From the NCBI GenBank assembly GCA_030265145.1, contig JARBES010000129.1, forward strand, positions 9,974,144-10,012,464: a DNA stretch of 38,321 nt, written 5' to 3'. Positions 9,501 to 17,600 of this stretch are shown here, piece after piece; position 1 is the stretch's first letter; the number at the start of each line of letters is the position of its first letter. This DNA comes from Strongylocentrotus pallidus (lineage: Eukaryota; Echinodermata; Echinoidea; Camarodonta; Strongylocentrotidae). The notes below the pieces were generated by a model. The model was not told where the DNA came from, searched no databases, and saw nothing but the letters and a program-made list of their open reading frames with translations. The position numbers and the translations under genes were made by a program.

Positions 9501-10839
9501 CATTTAACAATGTGACAATTTCTTCAGGCTTTATTGCATCTTAGATATGTGGTTAGGTTTGTAGTTGGGCTATATGTAAGCTTTTTATGATGTTGAGAAT
9601 AGGGTAAGGTATAGAGTTTGGTAAAGGGTTGAAGTTCAGTGTAAGACACTGACCGTAGATCAATCATCACTAAAGTGTGTGTCATAGAACTGAACTTGGA
9701 TGTTATCATGTAATGAAGCTTTAACCAGCATTGATTTGATGGTTTGGTTTGTTTTACCTGACTGCTAAGAAAGCATATACTGTATGCTTGAAATTAAGCA
9801 ACCAGGGGACCAACGTCTTTAAGTCCTCTCCGAGATACTTGGTAATGAGGATTAATGTCTTACCAAAGGGCACTAGTGCATCAACATGGTTTCGAGCCCA
9901 GGACCTCCCGGTTACAAGACCACTGCTCTACCACCGAGCCACCCCTTCTCCTCTGAGCTGCAATGCATTCACCTTTGTCTAATTGTCTTCCTTGTGAATG
10001 AATGCAGGTGCGTAAGAAGGCCCAGATCATGCTGTTCAAGATGATGGATCACTTTGTGTCATCAGTGAGGCTAATCATTCCTAAGGTCTTGGTCAACCTC
10101 AAGCCAGACACAGACATCCCACATCACCAGTTCAAGGTAAAATATTTAATTTATGTTCACTTTTCGTTTGCCCTCATTCAATCCCCATGAATCTGTTAGC
10201 CAATTTCTAATAGTGGATAAGTAGCAGGATATATCTTCAACTTTTAAGCTGCTGCCAATTTCTTTTCTCCTCCAGCAGAGTGATTAGCAAATCACGATGA
10301 TTATAACTACATTTATGATGCATACATCTATTCTATAATAGGATGCTTTAGCCAACTGGCTTGTGTGTAGCAATTAGCAAGCGATTCTATCTTTCACCCA
10401 AGAATTGTAATGATGTACTCAATTTTGGAGATAAATTCTATATCTTTTTCCTGAAATGGAAACGGGCACATGCATTAAGAAGTGTGTTTTGAAAAAAAGA
10501 ATTTAGTTTATTCCTTATTTAACAATGATACAGAACTTAAACTAAAAATTTGAGTCGTAGAAGTTTGTTAAGAGTAATTATTTGTAAACAAAATGGAACA
10601 GGTGGACTTGTATTTATGATATCACAATTTGTGTTCTGCTACAGGGAGCCCTCTATGTACTAAGTGGGTACAGCATGAACAGCACCTGGGCATGCCTACC
10701 TTACTGGTCAATCCTGAAAGATGTATGGTTAGGACTGGTCAATGCCGGTCACTCTGAGAAGCTGTCCATCATGAAGGTCTTGGCTCAGGTCATGATGAAG
10801 ATCAACAAGGTCTTTGACACGTCGGCCATCACAGTCAAG
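385..10839 (+). CDS. PSME4: PSME4 (PA200) exons E1-E13, haplotype 1, block 1
   Basis: Thirteen exons join in one frame into the middle part of PA200, the large HEAT-repeat activator that caps the 20S proteasome. Family roles (established knowledge) include ubiquitin-independent degradation, acetylated-histone turnover and spermatogenesis. The call rests on ordered matches to vertebrate PSME4 as I remember it, such as [68 protein letters not shown] and [12 protein letters not shown]. Every junction is GT-AG and keeps phase. The 5' exons lie outside the window and E13 is followed by an assembly gap. In the correct order this block continues into E14 at 28629. No promoter or start codon is present. 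Confidence 0.95.
1240..1394 (+). CDS. PSME4: PSME4 exon E2 (H1)
   Basis: Phase 0 in, two bases out (split AG|A arginine codon). It encodes VPIVDCSE and [16 protein letters not shown], close to the human [16 protein letters not shown]. The intron after it (1395-1873) holds a purine-rich GAGA tract at about 1540-1715. Confidence 0.95.
1540..1715. repeat. Purine-rich GAGA tract
   Basis: Low-complexity AGAGA-type sequence in the intron between E2 and E3. The other haplotype has a shorter version at about 11835-11970. The long minus-strand reading frame across it is low-complexity and not a gene. Confidence 0.7.
1874..2027 (+). CDS. PSME4: PSME4 exon E3 (H1)
   Basis: Encodes [16 protein letters not shown] and [12 protein letters not shown], ending phase 0 at AAG|GTCAGA. 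A second identical AAG|GTCAGA donor lies 31 bases downstream (GT at 2059). Using it would add 31 bases and shift the frame. The intron (2028-2822) contains an inverted-repeat element at 2085-2318. Confidence 0.95.
2085..2318. mobile_element. ATAGAGTACC inverted-repeat MITE, H1 only
   Basis: A 234-bp unit begins ATAGAGTACCGAAGTG and ends in the inverted match CACTTAGGTACTCTAT. Inside lies a second inverted pair, GGTTGCTGGTTCCAAATAA and TTGTTTGGAACCAGTAACC. It has no coding capacity. The other haplotype has only a short stretch with ATAGAG-like remnants here (about 12428-12462), so this is an insertion, an internal deletion or an excision footprint. I do not recognise the superfamily, and the target duplication is unclear. 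Confidence 0.75.
2823..2921 (+). CDS. PSME4: PSME4 exon E4 (H1)
   Basis: A 33-codon exon, phase 0 at both ends, encoding [14 protein letters not shown] and [13 protein letters not shown], the counterpart of the human GRMVADMCRAAVK. The intron (2922-3516) is AT-rich and contains two weakly similar stretches around a GCTTCACTGTAGCC-like motif (about 3265-3305 and 3376-3412). Both resemble the start of E5 (see the findings). Confidence 0.95.
3517..3654 (+). CDS. PSME4: PSME4 exon E5 (H1)
   Basis: Phase 0 at both ends. Encodes [13 protein letters not shown] and [16 protein letters not shown], nearly identical in spacing to human PSME4. The intron (3655-4100) holds a foldback element at 3671-3822 that is absent from the other haplotype. 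Confidence 0.96.
3671..3822. mobile_element. GTTTCAC foldback element copy 1, H1 only
   Basis: An imperfect palindrome of about 150 bp. The left arm has GGGTGTTTCACCAAAC and TGTCATCAGTGACAAATGAC. The right arm has the inverted TTTGTCACTGA, GTCATTTGTCATTG and TTTGTGAAACGCCC. A GATTGGTTAACAGCAG core lies between them. The other haplotype lacks it. A second copy is at 33836-33986. Confidence 0.8.
4101..4316 (+). CDS. PSME4: PSME4 exon E6 (H1)
   Basis: Phase 0 at both ends, 72 codons. Encodes [17 protein letters not shown] and [15 protein letters not shown], a hallmark PA200 stretch. The intron (4317-5244) carries a degenerate GAT-rich tract at about 4820-5040 and about 190 bp (about 5047-5233) missing from the other haplotype. 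Confidence 0.97.
4820..5040. repeat. Degenerate GAT/AAT-rich tract
   Basis: Imperfect GAT trinucleotide-rich sequence in the intron between E6 and E7, shared with the other haplotype (about 15300-15510). No coding interpretation is supported. Confidence 0.65.
5245..5399 (+). CDS. PSME4: PSME4 exon E7 (H1)
   Basis: Begins [20 protein letters not shown], matching the human [20 protein letters not shown], and ends with two bases of a split arginine codon. The intron (5400-5706) shows nothing further. Confidence 0.96.
5707..5802 (+). CDS. PSME4: PSME4 exon E8 (H1)
   Basis: Encodes [20 protein letters not shown], the counterpart of the human ILQSLTIVHNCLIGSGNLLP. It ends CT|GTGAGT with a split leucine codon. 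In the intron (5803-6356) I see only AT-rich sequence. Confidence 0.95.
6357..6528 (+). CDS. PSME4: PSME4 exon E9 (H1)
   Basis: Encodes [18 protein letters not shown] and [20 protein letters not shown]. Codon 6421-6423 is AGG (Arg), where the other haplotype has GGG (Gly). The intron (6529-7446) carries a short AAT-rich insertion at about 6907-6973. Confidence 0.96.
6907..6973. mobile_element. AAT-tailed insertion with TATAGCGCTTA motif, H1 only
   Basis: About 65 bp beginning AATAATAATAATAAT and containing TTATATAGCGCTTAATAC is absent at the matching place in the other haplotype (near 17505). It looks like the tail of a retroposed element. A related AGCGCTATAA motif is seen at 26824-26890. 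Confidence 0.5.
7447..7545 (+). CDS. PSME4: PSME4 exon E10 (H1)
   Basis: Encodes [15 protein letters not shown] then [18 protein letters not shown], matching the human FDSRWKSFNLVKKSMENR. The intron (7546-8465) begins almost at once with a 40-bp minisatellite (7561-7920). Confidence 0.96.
7561..7920. repeat. 40-bp minisatellite, nine units (H1)
   Basis: Nine head-to-tail units of close to 40 bp, with GGAACCGGTTGAAATATTAC at the start of each consensus unit, begin about 15 bp after the E10 splice donor. Forty is not a multiple of three and the units contain stops, so it is non-coding. The other haplotype has the same number of units at 17915-18276. Confidence 0.92.
8466..8624 (+). CDS. PSME4: PSME4 exon E11 (H1)
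   Basis: Encodes [18 protein letters not shown] and [11 protein letters not shown], matching the human [13 protein letters not shown] and LLRLSTSSYSQ. The intron (8625-10007) holds a complete TTAA element (8783-9153) and a tRNA-like SINE (about 9751-9950). Confidence 0.96.
8783..9153. mobile_element. TTAA-flanked MITE, complete copy (H1 only)
   Basis: A 371-bp non-coding element between TTAA at 8779-8782 and TTAA at 9154-9157. Its ends are imperfect inverted repeats: AGGCATCATTTAACAATGT and, inverted from the right end, AGGGATAGGGTAACTTTGT. The matching site in the other haplotype is empty with a single TTAA at 19171-19174. TTAA duplication is the hallmark of piggyBac-type transposition (established knowledge). 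A TA duplication with ends one base longer would also fit. There is no transposase, so it is a non-autonomous element. Confidence 0.88.
9751..9950 (-). mobile_element. tRNA-derived SINE (H1 copy)
   Basis: On the minus strand the right end reads as a tRNA-like head with an A-box-like TGGCTCGGTGGTAGAGCAG and a B-box-like GGGCTCGAAACC. It is followed by a body containing ACTAGTGCCCTTTGGTAAGA. The other haplotype has the same insertion (19754-19945), so it predates the split of the two haplotypes. It is not a functional tRNA: the head runs into the SINE body. Confidence 0.7.
10008..10136 (+). CDS. PSME4: PSME4 exon E12 (H1)
   Basis: Encodes [13 protein letters not shown] and DIPHHQFK, matching the human VRNKAQQTFFAAL and GVTQQQFK. 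Phase 0 at both ends. I see nothing notable in the intron (10137-10644). Confidence 0.95.
10645..10839 (+). CDS. PSME4: PSME4 exon E13 (H1)
   Basis: Encodes [15 protein letters not shown] (human GALYCLLGNHSGVCL) and [20 protein letters not shown]. It ends in phase 0 at AAG|GTTTGT. The following intron is cut by the first gap inside a TTAA element. Its continuation is at 28198. Confidence 0.94.
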
Positions 10840-10963
10840 GTTTGTACCCAATGGTGTGTCTCAGTTTGCGGAATATAAATGCAGTTTTTCAACATGTCAT
10901 TTTTGTATTGCAGTGATAGTCTTTGTCAAGTACTATTATATTAAATTTATATGAGTTATGATA

Positions 10964-11000
10964 CAGTGAAACATGCAGTGAAACATACAGTGAAACATGT
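10964..11000. repeat. Short AGTGAAACAT triplicate
   Basis: Three tandem units of about 12 bp (AGTGAAACATGC-like), where the other haplotype has one (20944-20954). A small replication-slippage polymorphism. Confidence 0.75.
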
Positions 11001-11029
11001 ATAGATAGACTGCCTAAGGGACACATTAA

Positions 11030-11110
11030 AGGAATCGTTTAACAATGTTAAATCTGAGATACACGGTCCTACATGTTACCAGTGTCTGTGATATGGTGTA
11101 ATATTGAAGC
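11030..11110. mobile_element. TTAA element copy 2, left end, cut by gap
   Basis: After TTAA at 11026-11029, 81 bases match the left end of the complete copy at 8783 and then stop at the N-gap. The remaining right end of this same insertion is at 28198-28289. The empty site in the other haplotype is at 20981-20984 (TTGA). Confidence 0.88.
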
Positions 11111-11210
11111 NNNNNNNNNNNNNNNNNNNNNNNNNNNNNNNNNNNNNNNNNNNNNNNNNNNNNNNNNNNNNNNNNNNNNNNNNNNNNNNNNNNNNNNNNN
11201 NNNNNNNNNN
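11111..11210. other. Assembly gap 1 (100 N)
   Basis: Exactly 100 unknown bases, probably a fixed-size placeholder. By comparison with the 371-bp element, the bases truly missing between block 1 and block 3 number about 200, all internal to the repeat. Confidence 0.99.
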
Positions 11211-11247
<37 letters not shown>

Positions 11248-11264
11248 CCCCCCCCCCCCCCCCC
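11211..11264. repeat. C homopolymer at contig edge
   Basis: A run of about 54 C with one G opens block 2. The other haplotype has a run of G at the matching place (897-910), so this end is likely low-quality assembly-edge sequence. The proline- and glycine-rich reading frames over it are artefacts. Confidence 0.85.
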
Positions 11265-11544
11265 ACGCCACCCCTCTATGCTGGATACACCCCATGGAGT
11301 AAATTCAAAAAGTGAATTATTATTAGCCCTCTGTAAATTGTCAATGATTGATTAATTAATGTTTATTATAAGGCTCCTCAACCACTATGAGAGTGATTGA
11401 CTTTATTTCAAACTGCATACAGTTGGACCTTTATTGAAAATAATTTATTATTCAGGAATCATATAGGAATGTGGTTTCTATGAATGAAATAGTATGATGT
11501 TAATGAGGTTTCTTACAAAGATCTTGCCTTTGCTTGAACCTTAG

Positions 11545-11699
11545 GTCACACTGCAAGCCATCTCTACCTTCACCGTCATGGTACCTATAGTAGACTGCTC
11601 TGAGGCTTCCCTGGTTAGAGACGACATCACGGAACAAGAGAGGGAGCTGTGCTCAGCAACAGCGACCTTTGAAGATTTTGTGCTTCTTTTCATGGACAG
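11545..11699 (+). CDS. PSME4: PSME4 exon E2 (H2)
   Basis: Same length and phase as 1240-1394. Seven synonymous differences and none that change the protein. The intron (11700-12125) carries a GAGA tract as in the other copy. Confidence 0.95.
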
Positions 11700-14600
11700 G
11701 TATTGCATCTCTTAAGAAAATTGTTTACCTTTAGATGGTGTAGCATGAAAGGAAAATTTGATAATCCCCAAGTCAAGACATTTATGTGTCAATTGTTTTC
11801 AAGGTTTGTTATCATTCTCATCTCATTTTTGATAAATGGAGAGAGAATGGAGTAACTGACACAGAGAAACAGAGACAGAGAGGGAGACAAAGCCAGAGTG
11901 AAAGAGCCAGAGAGAGGTAGAGATGGAGAGAAAACGAATAAAGAAACAGAATAAAGAAACATGACAGACAGATGTGAATGGGCTTGAGAGTCTAGGATTT
12001 TTATGTTCTTGGGGTTTTGCAGAATACTCTCTCTCATAGCAGAAATTTAATAAAATTTGCCTTATATTGTTATTATATTACTATATCTTTATTACTCCTG
12101 CAATTGCCATTTGTTCTTTTGATAGATGTTTCAATCTGATTGAGGCATGTTCCATTGAGCACATACGAAGCCAGGACAACGATCAAGAGAAGGTGAACCA
12201 TCAAGAAGCCATGGTGGACGTAGGATTGTCTTCAACATTCAGTACCATCTGCTCCCAGAGCTCACCTCAGATATACAAGGTCAGAAGAATGTCATGGTTT
12301 ATGGTACAAGGTCAGAAGAATGTCCATGGTTTATGGTACAAGGTCAGAAGAATGTCATGGTTTATGGTACAAGGTCAGAAGAATGTCATGGTTTATGGTA
12401 CAAGGTCAGAAGCGGTGTCATGATGTGTGGTGTAGAGATAAGGAACATTGTATACTCTATGGTTGGAGGATCAGGAACTATGCAATGTCATATTTGAAAA
12501 TTCAGAAAGATAGACCAAAAAAGAAAATCATGACTTTAGTATATAAATTTGTAAGAACACATTTCTTGATAGTGTAAACAGTTTATCCTTGGGGTATGAC
12601 ATTGATTAAGAAACTAAGTCAAATTTCTTTTGTTTTGTGTACATTCCAGACATGGGCAACCCTTTAATACCTTACCACGACATACTTGTATAAATCTAAC
12701 ACAATTTTATAGCACTGTATGAGGTTCACTTTACATTTGTTGTTGAAATATTAACATTATCTCATTGTAACAAATGTAAAGTGATTTAAGTCTCATCTAC
12801 ATTCAGGAAATATTATAACATTGGCTTTTTATTGATCACATGAACAGTATGCTGACCCCCAGCAATTTGTTTCTCTTTTCTCACAGGCAGCTGTCAATCG
12901 TTTGTTCCGCTATGTATCATCGTCTATCCTTGAGACTAAGGTGTCTGGTAAAACCATTGCCAACATGTGCAGGGCAGCCGCTAAGGTATGTTCAAGGGAA
13001 TAGGCAAAGGATTTTAAATACAGCAATCTTGTTATCTTTTGCAGTGAAAGAATGTCAGTCGACATTTATTCACAGTTGCTGCTTTTAAATTATTTTCTGT
13101 ACAATGATAACCTGATTTAAATTCAGCGATAACATGGTGAGAAAAATGCAACACTGTGATAGACACATTGACTTATTGTTATTTTTGTGGTAATTCAAAT
13201 AAGGTCTGTTTAAAGAGATCAGGATAAAAAATGGCAACACAAGAAAACACACTCTATGATCTCAGCCTCTAAAAGTGTATATCCTCCTCATATTCTAGGT
13301 AGAATCTGAGTATACTCTATCCATGTTTATGCTTCACTGTAGCCGGAATTTTTCTAGATACAGATCAAAGAAAATAAAATTATGTCATCAAAACAAGTAA
13401 TTCACTTCTTGATAGTTTAAATAAGGTTTCCCTCTTTATGCTCCACTGTAGCCAGAAGTTCCTAGATAAAGATTTAAAAAAGAAAATGATGTCATCAAAT
13501 CTTAGGTAATTCACTGCTTGATAGTTCAAATAAGGTTGACCTTTTAATTCATGAATATTATTTGTTCATATTGTAGGTGGATCCCAAGTACACTCTGTCA
13601 AAGTTTGTGCCTCACTGTAGCAAGAAGATCCTGGATGCATTCACATCAGAAGAGGTCCAGTTGGAAGAAGAGTTGGACAAGGAGATTCTCTTCAACCTCC
13701 AAGTTCTCTCAGAGGTAAGTTAGAACATTCTGGTCATTAGTATACAAATAATACACAGCAATGAGGGCATTATGCCCGAAAAAAATGATGTGTATTATTT
13801 TTTTTATTTTTTTTATAAAAATGATGTTTTATAACATGATTTTACTAATGACTGGTCATTAGCATTATGATAATGACCATAATTATGTGTTAGGCAAAAT
13901 AAATGCTTGGTCACGTCTACGCTCTCAACCAATCATTTGATTAAGATCCATGTCATTATCTTATAATTTGTTTTATGTGATTGTTTGTACATCTTTTATT
14001 CATGTTTTATGAATACAATTGCAGTTTAGGAGGAGATCATATGTTATTTAGTCTTTGGCAGAGACTCCTCAGATTTGTAACGAGTGGAAGCTTTGACAAA
14101 AAATTCCTTGCTTACATTCTCAATCAATGTTTGATGAAGATGATGATGATGATGATAGGTTATAAAAGAAAGCAGAACTTGAACCCTGCCATATGTGTTG
14201 TCTTTGCGAGTAAAAGATAAAGTTGAGTTCTGGTCATGTGATTGCATTGTGAAAGAAAAGGTGTGGAATGGATCAGGAAAAGTTGATCATGTAGCATGTA
14301 AGTATTGGGGTGTACTGCAAGGTTCTGGAGTCATCAAAATCACAATAGATTTGGCCCGGTCTTGGTAAAGTAACAAGCGCTGTACACAGAAAGATGTATA
14401 TGGGACTACACAAATGGTGTCGGGCCTACTTACTTTGATTTCCTTATCTTTCTATGCTCATTACTCGGCCAGTATAGATTTACTACCAAAATTGTTTGGC
14501 AAATGACATTTATTTGTAATCTTGAACATTCAGTGTAAGTTTTGTTTGATTCTGTGAGAATTAATTTTCTTTTTTTTCCAGAACTCAAGTTTATCTTTAA

Positions 14601-17600
14601 ATAATCATGTTGCTTGATGTTTTGCAGGTTATACGAGTTCCTAGCGAGGTTGTCCTCAAGTACAAGGACACCCTGAAAAAGGTCCTGAAGGCTACCCTTC
14701 ATCTGACCTCTAAGAAAGGTTACGAGCTGTCCTGCCAGCTACTCAAGCATTGGCTACGAGCGATGTGCCTCATGTATCCTAGGGAGTACTGCAGTATAGC
14801 TGAGGGCTTTGACAGACCACTCACAGAGTACTTGCCTATCAGGGTAAGACTTCCCTTGTTATTGATTGAGTCATTGATGTAGTAGTAAATGATTTGAATG
14901 TTATATTTACAATTTAAGGAATGCTGCAGAGGTTACTTATTTATATGACATTTTATTCAGTTACCTGTAGCTTTATAATAATAATAAACCATCAAATTAT
15001 TTCTTTGCCTGTGATGTAACAAAAACTACCCCTTTTTTGGCAGATTGATGTACATGGGGCCATTTAATCCCTCTCATGTTAATGGATTCACTTCTTAATA
15101 CTTATAGTAATGATGCTTCACATGTATTTATGAATAAATGAATAACAAGTTAAGTTTTGACAAATTACCTCCATTCTATGCAATCCTGTGACATGCCTGA
15201 TAATGTATTTTTTAAGTTTTTGAAATGGCACTGTTTGTATTAAATACCTTTTTTGGATTGTGAAAGCAAATACACCTATTCAATGTTGGCCACCAAGATG
15301 GTAAAGAGGGTGATGATAAGGAAGATGATGCTCACACCAACAACAGTCAAAATGATGTCAACTATGATTTTGATGAGGATGATATTGATTTCTGAGGAGG
15401 ACAATGATAATGACAATGATTGACAATATTGATTGTGATGATGGTAATGCTCATTGAGAATGATGTTGATGATGATTATTGTTATCATTCTGCTGCTGCT
15501 TCTGCTGCTGGTAACCATTTATGCCCTCTTCTCCTTTCTTCTCATTTCCTTCTCTTTCTCTATTATTTCTATTAAAGATTATTGTATTATGTTGACTTTG
15601 TATCTACTGTGAATTTCTGATTTTTATGGCTAAATAAATAATAATAATAATAATGATAGAAAGTGATGATGGTTTATAATGACCTTGTCTTAGGACTGGG
15701 CAAGGTGTGGTGACATTCACAACCTGGGTGTGAAGTGGCATATACCCTCTGATGACGGAGTAGCATGCGTGAAGGAGCTCCTAGATATCTATTACAAGCC
15801 AGAGATAGAGAAACTACAGAACTACATCAAGGGGGAGTCTATAAGCAGGTATGAATGAAAAACAATTAATCATCCCGATGCTTGTCATAGAGTATGTTTT
15901 TCATGCCAGTTCCCACTACAATACAGGCTTGATGTGTTTATAGAATGTTGAATTGAATTTTTAAAATCTAGTTATTTTGTGATTCAACTCCATTAGCTGT
16001 TGAAATAAGATCGATGTGCTTGATGATTTGCAACTAAGAATAAAGATATGATGCAAGGTCCAGCAGTTCTGATATATTGAATTTATTTCTAAACACATTT
16101 ATCAATAGAGTGAGAGTGAGGGATGAAATCTGGTCTAAGAACCCCTCCATATGTAATGTATGTATTTCCACATTCTAATTCTTGCCTAGAAAGTGATCAT
16201 TACCATTGAACATAATGACTTGAAATCCCCCCCCCCCCCCCCACACCTTCCGGAGAAGACAATATGAGAATATAAGACAAATATGTACCCATGTTTAAGC
16301 ATACTCATACAAAAAGCAGATTACATGAATGTTCTTATATTGATAGATAACGGTTAACTACTCCACCCAGGTCATAGTCATAACCTTGTCATTTTCATTT
16401 CTCTTCATTTGATCAGAGAGAAGCTACTACAGAGCCTTACCATCTTGTTCAACGTATTGACAGGGGCAGGGGTTCTTATGCCTAAGTGGAAGAGACCCTC
16501 CATACCAGAGCTGTGAGTGTACATCCCTCCTATACTTACTTTGTAATTATTCAGTTGGTAACTAGAGCACCTCATTTAATAATACATGGCACACAAGATG
16601 TGACATAGACATCGTTGTGGCATGGTGCAGTTAGCTTTTGATTTTAAAAGCTTTCATGAGCAGTGAATGCAAAGAGATAATTCCAGCACTTTATGTTCCT
16701 ACTGAACTGATTAGATTTTAGGGTCATGAGGTCAAAGATAAAAGGGTCATACATGTATATAAGAAATAGCTTGTAATCACGATATTCTGAGAATCGGTTT
16801 AAATGGATTACAATTAAACTTGAGTTAAAACAATTGCTTTTGTTTTGGTTTGTGAAATCGCTCTATGGCGGAGGCATCATTTTTATCTAGTTTAGTATTG
16901 ATATTAAATTTCACTTTATCCCTTCTACTTTGTTGTCTTTTTTCACCTGATTTATAGCAAACTTAGTCTGAGCTTTAGTTACTCAAATATGAAGCATGAG
17001 GACTTTTGTTGTATTTTAAATTAGGGTTTACATTTAACATGTAGGTTTTTAGTGTTTTGGCTTGAGCTAAAGTTGTCAATTCGCCTAGTGTTAAAAAATT
17101 ACTGCAGAGCTTTTGTATGTAGAGCATATGTCATACAGTCTCTACCTAACCTTTTAATATCTCTGTAAACACCTGCTGCCTTGTTATATTTCTTTTTTTA
17201 TAGGAGTCAGAGTCAGGTTGATATGCACACTCTGGATAGGACCCTAGGATCAACCGACAAACAGAAGGGGTTTGAAGGCATCAGAGAAGAACTAGCTCAG
17301 GTGATGCATGATCTCCTTAATCATCTACTAGCAACAGGGGAGGATGACACCAAGTCCATCATACTCATCATCAATGTAAGTTTAGTAACATTATCTCTTT
17401 TCCAATTGTAACTTTATTTTAATAGTATAGCAGGTTCAGTAATGGAAACACATGGGTATATTAAAAGGAGGGAGGGTTAGACTACCTAAATTAATATTAG
17501 TCTGACGTTAAAATATTTTGAAACCAAGGTTTTATGTCCAAAATGGACTTATCATTTAAAAAGCCCTTTACAAACATCCCATGTTTTCTGTGATGCAAGT

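Noticed and set aside
11026-11355. Proline- or glycine-rich open frames over the N gap and C run
   Set aside because: They consist of unknown bases and a homopolymer at a contig edge, with no protein similarity.
15276-15518. A minus-strand frame rich in Ile, His and Ser over the GAT-rich tract
   Set aside because: It is the translation of a degenerate trinucleotide repeat and is not kept open in the other haplotype.
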